Below, in pieces: positions 7,523 to 16,591 of a stretch of 64,000 nucleotides of DNA; the stretch's first letter is position 1; each line of letters opens with the position of its first letter. Where the stretch lies: positions 62,001-126,000 of the forward strand of contig CAZRYF010000001.1 of assembly GCA_964604165.1 (NCBI GenBank), in the 5' to 3' direction. The position numbers and the translations under genes are program-made. A model generated the notes under the pieces. That model saw nothing but the letters and a program-made list of their open reading frames with translations, did no database searches and was not told the origin of the DNA. This stretch comes from JAYZDK01 sp964604165 (GTDB lineage Bacteria > Myxococcota_A > UBA796 > CAJQPC01).

Positions 7523-9205
7523 ATGCCTTTTCCCTCCATTCGGTCATCCGCTCTTCTCACGGGGTTTTGCCTGGCCCCTGTCGCCTGCGGGAGCGAGGAG
7601 AGCCCCTCCCTCCCGGAGGCTTCCTACCTGGAGGTCACCGCGCCGCTTCCCGGCGCGGTGATCCAGACACCAACGGTTGGGTTGGGGGGCCTACTTGAGG
7701 GTCTCATGTCCCTGACGCTCGCAGGCGAGTCGACCCACGCAAAGCCGGAGGCAGGGGCGTTCAGGTTCTCAGTGCCTGTAGCGCCCGGCATTCGCACGTT
7801 CAGGGTGGAAGGGCGCGGTCAAGATGGAACACCCCACTTGGATGTTCGCTCCGTTCTTGCCGGTGAATTTGAACATGCAGACCGCGTGGTAGAGGAAGCA
7901 GCGGGTGTTTTCCTGGGGCGAGACGGTTTGCAGAGCGTGGGAGAGGCCCTGGTGGAGGAGCTGACCCCGTCCCACTTGTCTGACCTCCTGCGGGACGAGA
8001 ACCCCCTCTTCCGGGAATTCGTCCAGGTAGAGGGGTGGGGGGTCGATTTGGCTTTGGCGGTGGAAGCGGTGGACTTCTCCGACGCTCGGGCGTGGGTGCA
8101 GCCCCGGGAAGGAACCCTGGAGGTCTCACTGGATCTGTCGTTCCTTTCGGCCCAGGTGCAGATCCAGGGGGGGATCTTCGGCTGGATTGAGCATGACATG
8201 AACGGGGTGCTCACGGCGGATCGGCTCCAAATCCAGGTCTCGGTGTCGCCCCTGGCCTCCGGGGGTGGCATTGCCCTCGTGTCCCAGGGAGGGGAGGTCT
8301 CCCTGGAAGGGTTTGGTTTTGACATGGAAGGGGTACCCGATTTCCTTGAGGATCTTCTGGCGGCAGGGGGGGGGCTGCGGAAGGAGCTGGAGGAGGAGAT
8401 GTATGCTCAGATTCAGTCCACCTTGTTGCCTCGACTCGAGGCACATCTTGGAGAGCTTGAGTTCGCCCGGGAGGTGCCCGTTCTGGGTACAGAACTGGAA
8501 GTGGACGTGGCCATTGGGCGGGTGGAGGTAAGCCGTGACGGACTTACCCTCGTGACCGAAATCAGCGTTCGCGGGCAACATGGCGAGAGTTTGGGTCCGG
8601 GCTCTCTTGCGGGACCCTCCCCCACGCTGCAAGGAGCGGGTTCAGACCAGGGGGAGCTGCTCCTGTCCGACAACTTCCTGAACCTCGGCCTCTACCAGCT
8701 CTGGCAAGCGGGGGCGCTGGACACCAGCTTCTCCACGAGCGAGGGCACACTGGACCCACTTCTGCCCCTGTTCTTTGACACCCGGGAGGCAGCGATTCGA
8801 CTGGTGGAGCGTCTTCCTCCTGTGGTGGTGGAGCGAGACGGAGAGCTGACCCTTTCCTTTGGAGAGCTGGAAATGGAGCTGCTGACCCCGGGGGCCCCCT
8901 TGGGGGAGAGAGCCCTGGTGATCTTGCAGGGGGAGGGCGCAGTGGAGGTTGCCCTGGCGGACGGCACGCTCACACTCTCCGCAGCCGAGCCAGAGGTGAC
9001 CGTCTTTGTGCGGGAAAGTGACTGGGGCCTGTCCGCAGCGGAGGCCACCGCGGCCGTGAAGGAGGTGCTTCCCATGGACCTGCTGGTGGAACGGTTTCGG
9101 ACCCTGCAGATTCCGGTGCCAACGCTGCCGGTGTTGGAGGGGCGTGCGCTCACCCTTGTCCGCGGCGAAGGCGGCCACCAGAGCGCGGTGGTGTTCGGAA
9201 ACTGA
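7523..9205 (+). CDS. exported (lipo)protein resembling the BPI/LBP lipid-binding fold
   Basis: A 560-residue exported protein with AAGGAG seven bases before the ATG. The signal peptide ends PVAC (Cys22), an imperfect lipobox because of Pro at -3, followed by GSEES. After a beta-rich region the second half reads like the C-terminal barrel of BPI/LBP/CETP proteins: the LLSDNFLNLGLYQLWQAGAL stretch at about residues 375-395 parallels the SEYFFNTAGLVYHEAGVL element of human BPI, and the end (RFRTLQIPVPTLPVLEG through VVFGN) parallels the last strands of that fold. An amphipathic helix with LRKELEEEMYAQIQ closes the first half. Binding of a lipid or hydrophobic ligand is inferred. It has its own sigma-54 promoter, divergent from the sulfur operon. 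No enzymatic motif is seen. Confidence 0.75.
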   Translation: MPFPSIRSSALLTGFCLAPVACGSEESPSLPEASYLEVTAPLPGAVIQTPTVGLGGLLEGLMSLTLAGESTHAKPEAGAFRFSVPVAPGIRTFRVEGRGQDGTPHLDVRSVLAGEFEHADRVVEEAAGVFLGRDGLQSVGEALVEELTPSHLSDLLRDENPLFREFVQVEGWGVDLALAVEAVDFSDARAWVQPREGTLEVSLDLSFLSAQVQIQGGIFGWIEHDMNGVLTADRLQIQVSVSPLASGGGIALVSQGGEVSLEGFGFDMEGVPDFLEDLLAAGGGLRKELEEEMYAQIQSTLLPRLEAHLGELEFAREVPVLGTELEVDVAIGRVEVSRDGLTLVTEISVRGQHGESLGPGSLAGPSPTLQGAGSDQGELLLSDNFLNLGLYQLWQAGALDTSFSTSEGTLDPLLPLFFDTREAAIRLVERLPPVVVERDGELTLSFGELEMELLTPGAPLGERALVILQGEGAVEVALADGTLTLSAAEPEVTVFVRESDWGLSAAEATAAVKEVLPMDLLVERFRTLQIPVPTLPVLEGRALTLVRGEGGHQSAVVFGN

Positions 9206-9227
9206 CGTTCGCTTGCCGCGTCGGCCC

Positions 9228-9695
9228 TCAGCGAGCCATCTCGTAGCCGGCAGCCTCCCACTGGAGGTAGCCGTCCGGCAGATCGTGGACGTTGCAGAAG
9301 CCGGCGCTGACCAAATCGGAGGCGGCGATATCACTCATGGGGCCCGTCTTGCAGTAAAGCACCACCTTGGTGCCCAGGTCTCCAATGGCCGCCTTGAGGT
9401 TCTCGGTCTGGAGGTAGGAGATGTGGTCGTCCGTACCCGCGATGTCAGGCCCATGGGGGACATGAACGTTGATCAGGAGAAAGTCGGTCTCCCCGGCCTC
9501 TTCCTGGGCGAGGAGCTCGTCCAGCTCCGCGAGACCAAGGACATTGACCTGGGCATCGACCTCTGCGCAGTCGATCACCTCGGGGCCCTCCGTCGTGGGC
9601 TCACCGGTTTCGCTGTTCCCGGAGTCCACTGTGTCGCTGTCGCCGACACAGGACACGAGGAACACAAGCACAAGGGGCAGGGAGGTCTTGGACAT
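9228..9695 (-). CDS. rhodanese-domain lipoprotein
   Basis: A 155-residue lipoprotein (MSKTSLPLVLVFLVSC, lipobox LVSC) with an acidic DTVDSGNSETGEPTTEG linker and one rhodanese domain. The domain keeps the LLINVHVPHGPDIAGT entry, the active-site Cys in LYCKTGPMS and the DLPDGYLQWEAAGYEM end typical of single-domain sulfurtransferases. AGGA lies eight bases before the start at 9695; an alternative ATG at 9710 overlaps the preceding stop as ATGA. A rhodanese outside the cytoplasm could accept sulfane sulfur near the sulfur-oxidation operon. It is coupled to 9707-10564, not to the sigma-54 unit. Confidence 0.88.
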   Translation of the reverse strand: MSKTSLPLVLVFLVSCVGDSDTVDSGNSETGEPTTEGPEVIDCAEVDAQVNVLGLAELDELLAQEEAGETDFLLINVHVPHGPDIAGTDDHISYLQTENLKAAIGDLGTKVVLYCKTGPMSDIAASDLVSAGFCNVHDLPDGYLQWEAAGYEMAR

Positions 9696-9706
9696 GGTGG
9701 TTTCCT

Positions 9707-10564
9707 TCATTCTGAGGTCTTGGTGACGGCCAGCCAGAGTGTGCTTCTGTCCAGGCCCGCGGCGGTGCTTATCACGGTGCCGCCCTCTTCGAGGGTGGCC
9801 CCTTCTTCGAAGAAGACCCCGTGTTGGAACCCGTAGGTGTAGTCGGCGACGAGCAAGGCCACGTCCGCGGTGGTCTCCAGGGCTTCCGGCAAGGGGGCTC
9901 GCACGGAGAAGCCGTCGGGGATCTCCATGTCCCACACCGCCATCCCCCAGGCTGCGAGAATCGTCCACGCCCCCAGGCCGCCGGTGGGCCATTCGGCTTG
10001 GTCCACCTGGAATCCCCCCAGCCAGGGTGCCTCCGCGGGGGCGGGGAGGTGGGACAGGGCGCTGGCATCCACGGTGACCTCCAAGCCCCCATCCAGGATC
10101 AGGGTTTCAGGGGCCTGGGGCAGCAAGGTGGAACCGATCACCTCTCGAAGCACGAGGGGGCGCTCCAGCACGAGGGCCACAGGCTCCACGAGGGTGATGA
10201 TGTCGAACACCCGGGAATAGGCGTGGGCTCCGGCCGTGGAGTCCGGCCCGGGCGAGGTGGCATTCTCCAGGACGTGGTTGGCCACCTCGGCAATGGGAAA
10301 GAAGAACCGCCCATCGGATTCCGTGGTGGCGGTTCGGCAGGAGATGGCACACAGGGTCATACGAATGCCTTCGAGCGGCTCCCCGAGGGCATCCACCAGC
10401 TCTCCTTCCACCGAACCGGTGGGCCCCTGGGGACCGCCGGTGTCCATTTGCCCGGTCTCCTGGTGGTCCGTGTCCTTGGGCTCTACGGGGCGCGGGCATC
10501 CAATGGAAAAAAAACACCCAAGCCAAACCAGCAGGAGTCTGATCCATGGGAATGAGGTGTTCAT
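9707..10564 (-). CDS. lipoprotein with carboxypeptidase-regulatory-like domain
   Basis: A 285-residue lipoprotein with signal peptide and lipobox ending FSIGC (Cys23), then an acidic linker with DTDHQETGQMDTGG. Residues about 50-125 look like a transthyretin-like carboxypeptidase regulatory domain: VEGELVDALGEPLEGIRMTL, then TTESDGRFFFPI. The rest is beta-rich and unrecognised. GGAGGG lies close before the ATG. It precedes the rhodanese lipoprotein, whose start either overlaps or closely follows its stop, so they are one unit. The function is unknown; an outer-membrane or surface location is inferred from the signal. Confidence 0.78.
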   Translation of the reverse strand: MNTSFPWIRLLLVWLGCFFSIGCPRPVEPKDTDHQETGQMDTGGPQGPTGSVEGELVDALGEPLEGIRMTLCAISCRTATTESDGRFFFPIAEVANHVLENATSPGPDSTAGAHAYSRVFDIITLVEPVALVLERPLVLREVIGSTLLPQAPETLILDGGLEVTVDASALSHLPAPAEAPWLGGFQVDQAEWPTGGLGAWTILAAWGMAVWDMEIPDGFSVRAPLPEALETTADVALLVADYTYGFQHGVFFEEGATLEEGGTVISTAAGLDRSTLWLAVTKTSE

Positions 10565-10582
10565 GACCCTCCGATAACCTCC

Positions 10583-10599
10583 GGGGCGGGCGCCGCCCC
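10583..10599. repeat. 7-base stem inverted repeat
   Basis: GGGGCGG and CCGCCCC are separated by GCG, between the divergent genes that start at 10564 and 10675. With no T-run it is more likely an operator or chance GC hairpin than a terminator. I see no clear promoter in this 110-base gap. Confidence 0.3.
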
Positions 10600-10674
10600 T
10601 CGTGGTGTTCCCTGCACCAAGGGCCCGATCATGAGACGATTCTTTAGAAGAAGGAAGAAGGAGAGGGAGTCACG

Positions 10675-12033
10675 ATGCGCAGTCCATTGGACTGGTTTCG
10701 AACTGGGGCGGTCAAAGCCCCTCCGGGCCCGGAGGCCGGGGATCTGCGTCCTGCTTATCGCCGCACCCAGTGGCGCGTCTTTCTCGGCCTTCTTTTCGGC
10801 TACGCCTTCTTCTACACCTGTCGCTTGAGCTTGTCGGTGGCCAAGAAGCCCATGCTCGACGCAGAGGTGGTGACCGTGCCCCAGCTGGGCGCAATTGGAT
10901 CTGCGCTCTTTGTGACCTACGCCTTTGGGAAGCTCGTGAACGGCTTTCTCGCCGACCACGCCAATGTCCGCAAGATGATGTCCCTGGGGTTGATGGTGTC
11001 CGCCGGGGTGAATCTGTTGTTCGGGTCCATGGAAGGCGCCACCTTCTTTGTTCTCCTCTGGGGGCTGAACGGGTGGTTTCAGTCCATGGGGTCCGCCCCC
11101 TCGGCCGTGTCCATCTTTCAGTGGTTTGAGCCCAGCAGGAGGGGCCGCTTCTACGGCGCGTGGGCGGGGTCCCACAACATCGGGGAGGGGATTTCGTTTG
11201 TGGTTACCACCAGCGTGGTGGCCTGGTTTGGGTGGAGGGCGGCCTTCTGGGGACCGGGAGTCATGTGCGCAGGCGTCGCCGTGATCCTCTTCTTCACCCT
11301 GTCCGATCGCCCACAAGCTCTGGGCCTTCCCACGCCTTCCGTTTTGTTCCAAGAGCCGGACAGCGTCTCGGCGCGCAAGCCGAGCTTCTCCACTCAGTTG
11401 GGTGTATTGAGGCTTCCAGTCGTGTGGCAGCTGGGGATCGCGTGCGCCCTGATGTATGTCTCCCGCTATGCGCTCAACTCCTGGGGGGTGCTCTACCTGG
11501 AGACGGTGAAGGGCTACTCCACCCAGCGCGCGGGTGTGATCATGGGGGTCTACCCGGTCCTCGGGCTTGCGGGGGCGGTACTCTCCGGACTTGTCTCGGA
11601 CAAGCTCTTTCAATCCAATCGCCACATCCCCACCTTCCTCTACGGCCTCTGCAACATCGGGGGGATGTGCCTCCTGTTCTTTGGTCCAGGGGGCGGGTAC
11701 GACATGGTCGCCCTGGGATTCTTCGGCTTTGGAATTGGCGGCTTGATCGTGTTTCTCGCAGGGCTCACTGCTGCTGAATACTGTCCTCGGGATGCGGTCG
11801 GGGCGGTCAAGGGAGTGATCGGCTTGTTCTCCTACCTGGCGGCCGCGGTGCAGGAGGGGGTCAGCGGCCAGCTGATTCAGCTCACCGGCACCGGAGAGGC
11901 CGCGGTCTATGACTTCTCCCGGGCCATCGTCTTCTGGATTGCCGCCGGGGTGCTCTCCGCAGCGGTGGCCGGAAGCGTTCACTTCACCGCCAGGAGTCCG
12001 TCGCCCCCCACGCGATCCGCGACAGACGACTAG
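10675..12033 (+). CDS. MFS transporter, organophosphate:phosphate antiporter type
   Basis: A 452-residue major facilitator protein with about twelve hydrophobic spans. The segment YAFFYTCRLSLSVAKKPML early in the protein and KLVNGFLADH between spans 2 and 3 are typical of the GlpT/UhpT/UhpC (OPA) family, as is GWRAAFWGPGVM later on. Family members exchange glycerol-3-phosphate or hexose phosphate for phosphate, and UhpC acts as a sensor, so the substrate cannot be fixed. A strong AGGAGAGGGAG precedes the ATG. The gene stands alone between a divergent lipoprotein and the convergent liv-type operon, whose last stop is seven bases away. Confidence 0.88.
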   Translation: MRSPLDWFRTGAVKAPPGPEAGDLRPAYRRTQWRVFLGLLFGYAFFYTCRLSLSVAKKPMLDAEVVTVPQLGAIGSALFVTYAFGKLVNGFLADHANVRKMMSLGLMVSAGVNLLFGSMEGATFFVLLWGLNGWFQSMGSAPSAVSIFQWFEPSRRGRFYGAWAGSHNIGEGISFVVTTSVVAWFGWRAAFWGPGVMCAGVAVILFFTLSDRPQALGLPTPSVLFQEPDSVSARKPSFSTQLGVLRLPVVWQLGIACALMYVSRYALNSWGVLYLETVKGYSTQRAGVIMGVYPVLGLAGAVLSGLVSDKLFQSNRHIPTFLYGLCNIGGMCLLFFGPGGGYDMVALGFFGFGIGGLIVFLAGLTAAEYCPRDAVGAVKGVIGLFSYLAAAVQEGVSGQLIQLTGTGEAAVYDFSRAIVFWIAAGVLSAAVAGSVHFTARSPSPPTRSATDD

Positions 12034-12040
12034 GTGCACC

Positions 12041-13135
12041 TCAATACCGAAAGGGCCAGGTCAAGAAGTAGCGCTTGATGCGCAGGTAGATGCCCAGCAG
12101 CCCCAGGGGCTCGAAGATCAGGAAGCCGCATACCAGGAGGCTGAAGACCAGGGTGCTTCGCTGGGCGGAGGTCAACTCCGAGAGGAGAGGCAGGCCGGCG
12201 GTCACAGTCTCCACGAGAGGGGACACCATCACCAGGGTGATGGCTCCTGCCACCGCACCAAAGATGGTGCCGATGCCGCCGATGACGATCATGGCGATGT
12301 ACTGCACGCTCATGTGCAGGTCAAAGGGAGGCTCCACGGTGATGTATTGCTGTTCAAAGGCGTACATGGCCCCGGCAACCCCGGCGAGAAAGGAGGAGAT
12401 CCCAAATGCGAGGATTTTCGTGCGGGCCGGGTCAACTCCCAGGGCCTCGGCGGCGAGATCGCTGTCGCGAACCGCCATCATGGCCCGTCCGCTGTGGGAA
12501 CGCCGAATGTTGACCCCCATGAGGCAAACGCCGATGGCGAGGACCAGGTACAGATAGTAGAGCTTGGTGGAGAAGCGGATCTCCACCCCGGCCACGGACC
12601 CCGTGTGGGTCATGGCCCCCAGAGAGGACGTGCCCTCCGGGGCAGAAAACCAGGTGTGCATGGGGACCGAGAGCCCGGACACCCCGCCGGTGACATCGGG
12701 AAAGCTCAAGAGAAGGTGCGCCACGATGAAGATGAGACCCAGGGTCACCAGGGCCAGGTACAGCCCCCGAAGCCGAAGGGCAAAGGGCCCCACGCACAAC
12801 CCCACGGCGGCAGCGGCCAGGCCAGCGAGGGGCATTGCCAGCCAGAAGGGCATGTGCAGTGCATGGCCCACAATCGCGGCCGTATAGGCACCCACCGCGA
12901 GGAAGGCTGCGTGGCCCAGGCTTACCTGCCCGGCAAAGCCCGTGAGAATCATCAACGCCACCGACCCCACCACGGCGGTCAGGGTCTGGACGCCGATGGT
13001 GAGCCAGCGGGCGCTGACCACCCACGGCCACGCCAGGAGAATCACCCCGCCCAGGACCCACGCGATCTTGTGCCACAGGTCGGCAAAGAGCCGGCTGTCC
13101 TCTCGGTAGGTGGTGACGAGGGCCCGGGTTGGCAT
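12041..13135 (-). CDS. livM: branched-chain-amino-acid-type ABC permease, LivM
   Basis: A 364-residue inner-membrane permease of the LivM family. The signature VSLGHAAFLAVGAYTAAI lies near residue 80, and the cytoplasmic contact loop for the ATPase (RAMMAVRDSDLAAEALGVD) near 230. About ten spans are visible. Its ATG overlaps the livH stop by one base (TGATG). It is the last gene of the six-gene operon that begins at 18657. The substrate may not be an amino acid; see the acyl-CoA ligase in the same operon. Confidence 0.93.
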   Translation of the reverse strand: MPTRALVTTYREDSRLFADLWHKIAWVLGGVILLAWPWVVSARWLTIGVQTLTAVVGSVALMILTGFAGQVSLGHAAFLAVGAYTAAIVGHALHMPFWLAMPLAGLAAAAVGLCVGPFALRLRGLYLALVTLGLIFIVAHLLLSFPDVTGGVSGLSVPMHTWFSAPEGTSSLGAMTHTGSVAGVEIRFSTKLYYLYLVLAIGVCLMGVNIRRSHSGRAMMAVRDSDLAAEALGVDPARTKILAFGISSFLAGVAGAMYAFEQQYITVEPPFDLHMSVQYIAMIVIGGIGTIFGAVAGAITLVMVSPLVETVTAGLPLLSELTSAQRSTLVFSLLVCGFLIFEPLGLLGIYLRIKRYFLTWPFRY

Positions 13136-14031
13136 CAGACGCGCTCCACTTCCCGGGTGCCGAACAGCCCGTAGGGCCGCACCACGAGAAAACCAATCAT
13201 GACGAGGTAGGGGAAGACCGCGTGGAAGTTGTGCCCCAAGGCGCCCAGGTGCTCATTGACGTAGCCCTGGCACAAGACCTCCAGGAGCCCGAGCCCCAGC
13301 CCCGCGACCACTGCCCCTCCGATGGAGTCCAGCCCCCCCACGATGACCGCTGGAAAGGCGCGGAGGGCCACGAAACCCAGGTTGGCATCCAGGTTCCTTG
13401 GAAACATGCTCAAGAAGATGCCCGCCAGGGCGGCGACCGCACCCGCCACAAACCAGGTGGTGGCAAAGATTCGGCCGACGGGGATTCCCAGGGCCAGGGC
13501 AGTCTCCTGGTTGGAGCTGGTGGCCCGCATGGCGACCCCAAGTCGGGTCCTCAGGATCATCCACCAGAAGCTGCCCAGGGTGATGGCTCCTGCACCGAGC
13601 GCCACGAGGGAGCTCACGAGCACCCGGGCGGGGCCCACCTCCACGGCTGCGGTGGGGTCCCAGGGGGTGGGCATGCCCACGGGGTCTGCGCCGCAGACGA
13701 GCAGCACGATGGAGCGGAGGATCATCCCGATAAAGATGGTCACAATGATCGTCACGAAGACCGGTCGCCCGATGAGCGGCCGCAGGACCAGGCGCTCGAT
13801 GCCGGCCCCCAACAGCCCGGTGCCGGTCATGGCGCCGAGCAGCGCTGCGGGCCAGGGCCAGCCTGCTGTGCACAGCCCCACCATCAAGAAGCTCCCCGCG
13901 GTCAGAAGCTCCCCCAGGGCAAAGTTGAACACCTGACTGGCCCGGTAGACCACCACAAAACCAAGGGCGACCAGGGCATAGGTGGTGCCGAGGGCGAGGC
14001 CACTGAAGGCCAGCTGAAGAAAGGTGCTCAC
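13135..14031 (-). CDS. livH: branched-chain-amino-acid-type ABC permease, LivH
   Basis: A 298-residue permease of the LivH family with about eight spans. TTYALVALGFVVVYRASQVFNFA near the N-terminus and the later RATSSNQETALALGI loop are diagnostic. I chose the GTG at 14031 because it overlaps the ligase stop as GTGA and has GAGGAG eight bases upstream; the ATG nine codons earlier lies inside the ligase gene and lacks these features. It pairs with LivM to form the channel. Confidence 0.92.
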   Translation of the reverse strand: MSTFLQLAFSGLALGTTYALVALGFVVVYRASQVFNFALGELLTAGSFLMVGLCTAGWPWPAALLGAMTGTGLLGAGIERLVLRPLIGRPVFVTIIVTIFIGMILRSIVLLVCGADPVGMPTPWDPTAAVEVGPARVLVSSLVALGAGAITLGSFWWMILRTRLGVAMRATSSNQETALALGIPVGRIFATTWFVAGAVAALAGIFLSMFPRNLDANLGFVALRAFPAVIVGGLDSIGGAVVAGLGLGLLEVLCQGYVNEHLGALGHNFHAVFPYLVMIGFLVVRPYGLFGTREVERV

Positions 14032-15806
14032 CGGTACATCTCCTCGATGAGCCCGCACCAGATCTCGGAGACCTGGCCCCGGCGCACCTTCTGGGTGGCC
14101 GTGAGTTCTCCATCGTCCTGGTGCAGCTCCTTGGGGAGCAGCCGGAAGGACCGCACCTGCTCTACCCGAGCCAGCTGCTCGTTGAGGCGGAGTACCTCCT
14201 CCTGGATCAGCCTGTGGACCTCGTCCTTGGAAGTGAGGTCTTCAAAGTCGGTGTGGGGGAGCTGTCGTCGTCCGGCCCAGTCCGAGACGGCCTCCCAGTC
14301 GATCTGGACCAGGGCGGAGACGAACTTCCGTCGGTCTCCTACAGCCACGGCCTCTTTGATGTAGGGACTCACCTTCATGGCGTTCTCAATCCGCTCGGGG
14401 GAGAGGTTCTTGCCTCCGGCTGTGATGATGATCTCCTTTTTGCGCCCCGTGATGTGGAGGTAGCCCCCTTCATCGATGCGCCCCACATCGCCCGTGTGCA
14501 GCCAGCCTTGGGCGTCCACGGTGGCCCGGGTGGCGGTCTCGTTGTGCAGGTATCCAACAAACACAAAGGAACCACAGAGGAGCACCTCGCCATCCTCAGC
14601 AATGCGGCACTCCATGCCCGGGATGACTCGCCCGACGCTCCCAAAGCAGACAGCGTCCGGGGGGTTGACATGGCTCACGCCGGCACACTCCGTCTGGCCG
14701 AAGGCCTCCAGCACGGGCACGCCGATGTCGTGGTACCAGCGGAGCATCTCCTCCGAGATCGGGGCGGCGCCGGAGAAGGGGAGCCGGCAGCGACGCAGGC
14801 CGAGGCGCTCCTGGAGCGGGCGCAGCACCAGGAGGTCTCTCGCTCGTGTGGCGAGCCAGCGAAACCAGGCGGGCCCCCGGGTGGCCGGGCGGGTGGCCCA
14901 GGCAAAAAGCGTACGCTTTGCCCAGGAGGAGTCCGCCATCTTCAGGTGAATGCTGGCGTACATCTTCTCCCAGATGCGGGGCACCCCCAGGAAGACTGTG
15001 GGGGAGACCTCCATGAGATCCGCCTGAACCGTCTCGATGGCCTCCCCAAAATGCACCACCGCGCCGGAAGCGAGGGGCAGAAAGAGGGTGAAGATCTTCT
15101 CTGCGACGTGGCAGAGGGGGAGGTAGGACAAGAGGCTGTCCTCCGGACCGATGACGAGCATTCCGGCGAGCGCGTCGGAGGCGGGACACACGTTGGCGTT
15201 GGAGAGCTGTGCGCCCTTGGGTTGGCCGGTGGTGCCCGACGTGTAGACCACCATGGCGCACGCCTCGGGGTCCAGCTGGGCGAGCTTCTGCGTGGCCCAT
15301 TCCGCGGAGGGAGGGCCCGCCCGCCTCAGAAAGTCTGCGTGGCTCTCCAGGCGGGGGTCCTGGTAGTGCCGCAGGCCTCGGGGATCGAAGACCACCACCC
15401 GGGATACGCTCGGCGTCTCCTTTTCACACTCCATGACCTTGTCTACTTGCTCCTGGTCTTCGCAGAACACGATGCGCGACTGGCTGTGGGACAGGGCATA
15501 GGCCACATCGCTGGTGGGGTTGGTCTGGTAGATGCCCACCGAGCGCGCCCCAATGAGCTGGGCGCCCAGGTCTGCGTACAACCACTCTGTGCGGTTCCCG
15601 CTCAAGATGGAGATGTGGTCTCCTGGTCGGACTCCGGCGGCCTCCAGGGCTCGTCCGACGTGGCAGACAGCCTCCCAGTACGCCTGCCAGGAGGTCTCTT
15701 TCCAAACGCCCAGGACCTTCTCCCGAAGGGCCACCCGATCCCCGTGTGCGCGGGCCAGGAAGGCGAGGCGTCCGACGAGGGTAGGCTGCTCCTTTAGGGT
15801 CCCCAT
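14028..15806 (-). CDS. AMP-dependent acyl-CoA ligase (long-chain type)
   Basis: A 592-residue ANL-superfamily enzyme that activates a carboxylic acid with ATP and joins it to CoA. The P-loop VYTSGTTGQPKGAQLSN lies near residue 190, the A5 motif as EAFGQTECAG near 365, GWLHTGDVG near 435 and the hinge GRKKEIIITAGGKNLSPE near 450. Overall length and sequence are of the long-chain (FadD15/AcsL) group. It sits between livG and livH with a one-base overlap upstream and a four-base overlap downstream, so it is made with the transporter. That suggests the imported solute is an acid activated on entry, for example an aromatic or aliphatic acid. The substrate is not readable from sequence. Confidence 0.92.
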   Translation of the reverse strand: MGTLKEQPTLVGRLAFLARAHGDRVALREKVLGVWKETSWQAYWEAVCHVGRALEAAGVRPGDHISILSGNRTEWLYADLGAQLIGARSVGIYQTNPTSDVAYALSHSQSRIVFCEDQEQVDKVMECEKETPSVSRVVVFDPRGLRHYQDPRLESHADFLRRAGPPSAEWATQKLAQLDPEACAMVVYTSGTTGQPKGAQLSNANVCPASDALAGMLVIGPEDSLLSYLPLCHVAEKIFTLFLPLASGAVVHFGEAIETVQADLMEVSPTVFLGVPRIWEKMYASIHLKMADSSWAKRTLFAWATRPATRGPAWFRWLATRARDLLVLRPLQERLGLRRCRLPFSGAAPISEEMLRWYHDIGVPVLEAFGQTECAGVSHVNPPDAVCFGSVGRVIPGMECRIAEDGEVLLCGSFVFVGYLHNETATRATVDAQGWLHTGDVGRIDEGGYLHITGRKKEIIITAGGKNLSPERIENAMKVSPYIKEAVAVGDRRKFVSALVQIDWEAVSDWAGRRQLPHTDFEDLTSKDEVHRLIQEEVLRLNEQLARVEQVRSFRLLPKELHQDDGELTATQKVRRGQVSEIWCGLIEEMYR

Positions 15807-16591
15807 CAGGCCATCTCCCCGGTGTCTGTGGCAGCCGCACCCAGGTAGGCTGCTCGCACAGCGGGGTCCTTCTGAATCGTTTGTGGGCAGCCCAGGGCGA
15901 TGCGCTTTCCAAAGTCCAACACGGCCACCCGGTCCGCCAGGTCCAGCACCATGCGCAGATCGTGCTCGATCAGCACCTGCGCGATCCCGCGCTCTTCCTT
16001 GATATCCAGAATGTACCGGGCCATGTCCTCGGTCTCCTCCCGGTTCAGGCCCGCGGCCGGCTCATCCAGGAGGAGGAGGGTGGGCTGCATGCACAGGGCC
16101 CGACCAAGCTCCACGCGCTTGAGCACGCCGTAGGGAAGCGTGCCGGCGGGCTTCTTTCGAACGGCTTCCAAGTGCAGGAAGTCGATGACGTCCTCCGCCA
16201 AATCCCGGGCTGAAATTTCCTCCTTCTGGGCCGATCGACTCCAGGTCATGTCCGCCCACCAAGGGCTCTGAAACCGGTGGTGGCAGCCCACCAGGAGATT
16301 CTCCAGTACGGTGAGGTGCTCGTAGAGGGCCAGGTTCTGGAACATCCGGGCAATGCCCAGGCGGGCCCTGTGATGGGCGGGTACGCCCGTCAGGTGCTTC
16401 CCCGCGAAGACCATGGTTCCAGAGGGGAGGTAGAGACCTGATATGCAGTTGAACAGGGAGGTCTTTCCAGCCCCGTTCGGACCGATCACCGCCAGCAGCT
16501 CTCCGTCTTCCACGTCCAGAGAGACGCCCTTGAGGGCGCGAACCCCGGAGAAGGAGAGCTCCAGATCCTGCAGGGACAACAGGGTGCCCAT
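15806..16591 (-). CDS. livG: ABC transporter ATPase, LivG type
   Basis: A 261-residue ATPase with Walker A GPNGAGKTSLFN, an atypical signature region LPYGVLKRVELGRAL in place of LSGGQ, Walker B LLLLDEPAAGLN and the switch histidine in IEHDLRMV. The LPYG form is usual in LivG. I chose the ATG at 16591, which overlaps the livF stop as TGATG; a GTG four codons earlier is possible. It works with LivF as the heterodimeric motor of the transporter. Confidence 0.92.
   Translation of the reverse strand: MGTLLSLQDLELSFSGVRALKGVSLDVEDGELLAVIGPNGAGKTSLFNCISGLYLPSGTMVFAGKHLTGVPAHHRARLGIARMFQNLALYEHLTVLENLLVGCHHRFQSPWWADMTWSRSAQKEEISARDLAEDVIDFLHLEAVRKKPAGTLPYGVLKRVELGRALCMQPTLLLLDEPAAGLNREETEDMARYILDIKEERGIAQVLIEHDLRMVLDLADRVAVLDFGKRIALGCPQTIQKDPAVRAAYLGAAATDTGEMA

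Noticed and set aside
10583..10599. Rho-independent terminator
   Set aside because: The stem lies between divergent start codons and has no T-run.
11909..13174. Open frame of over 400 codons antisense to livM
   Set aside because: The translation is low-complexity Gly/His/Gln-rich, typical of antisense to a membrane protein; livM on the other strand has clear motifs.
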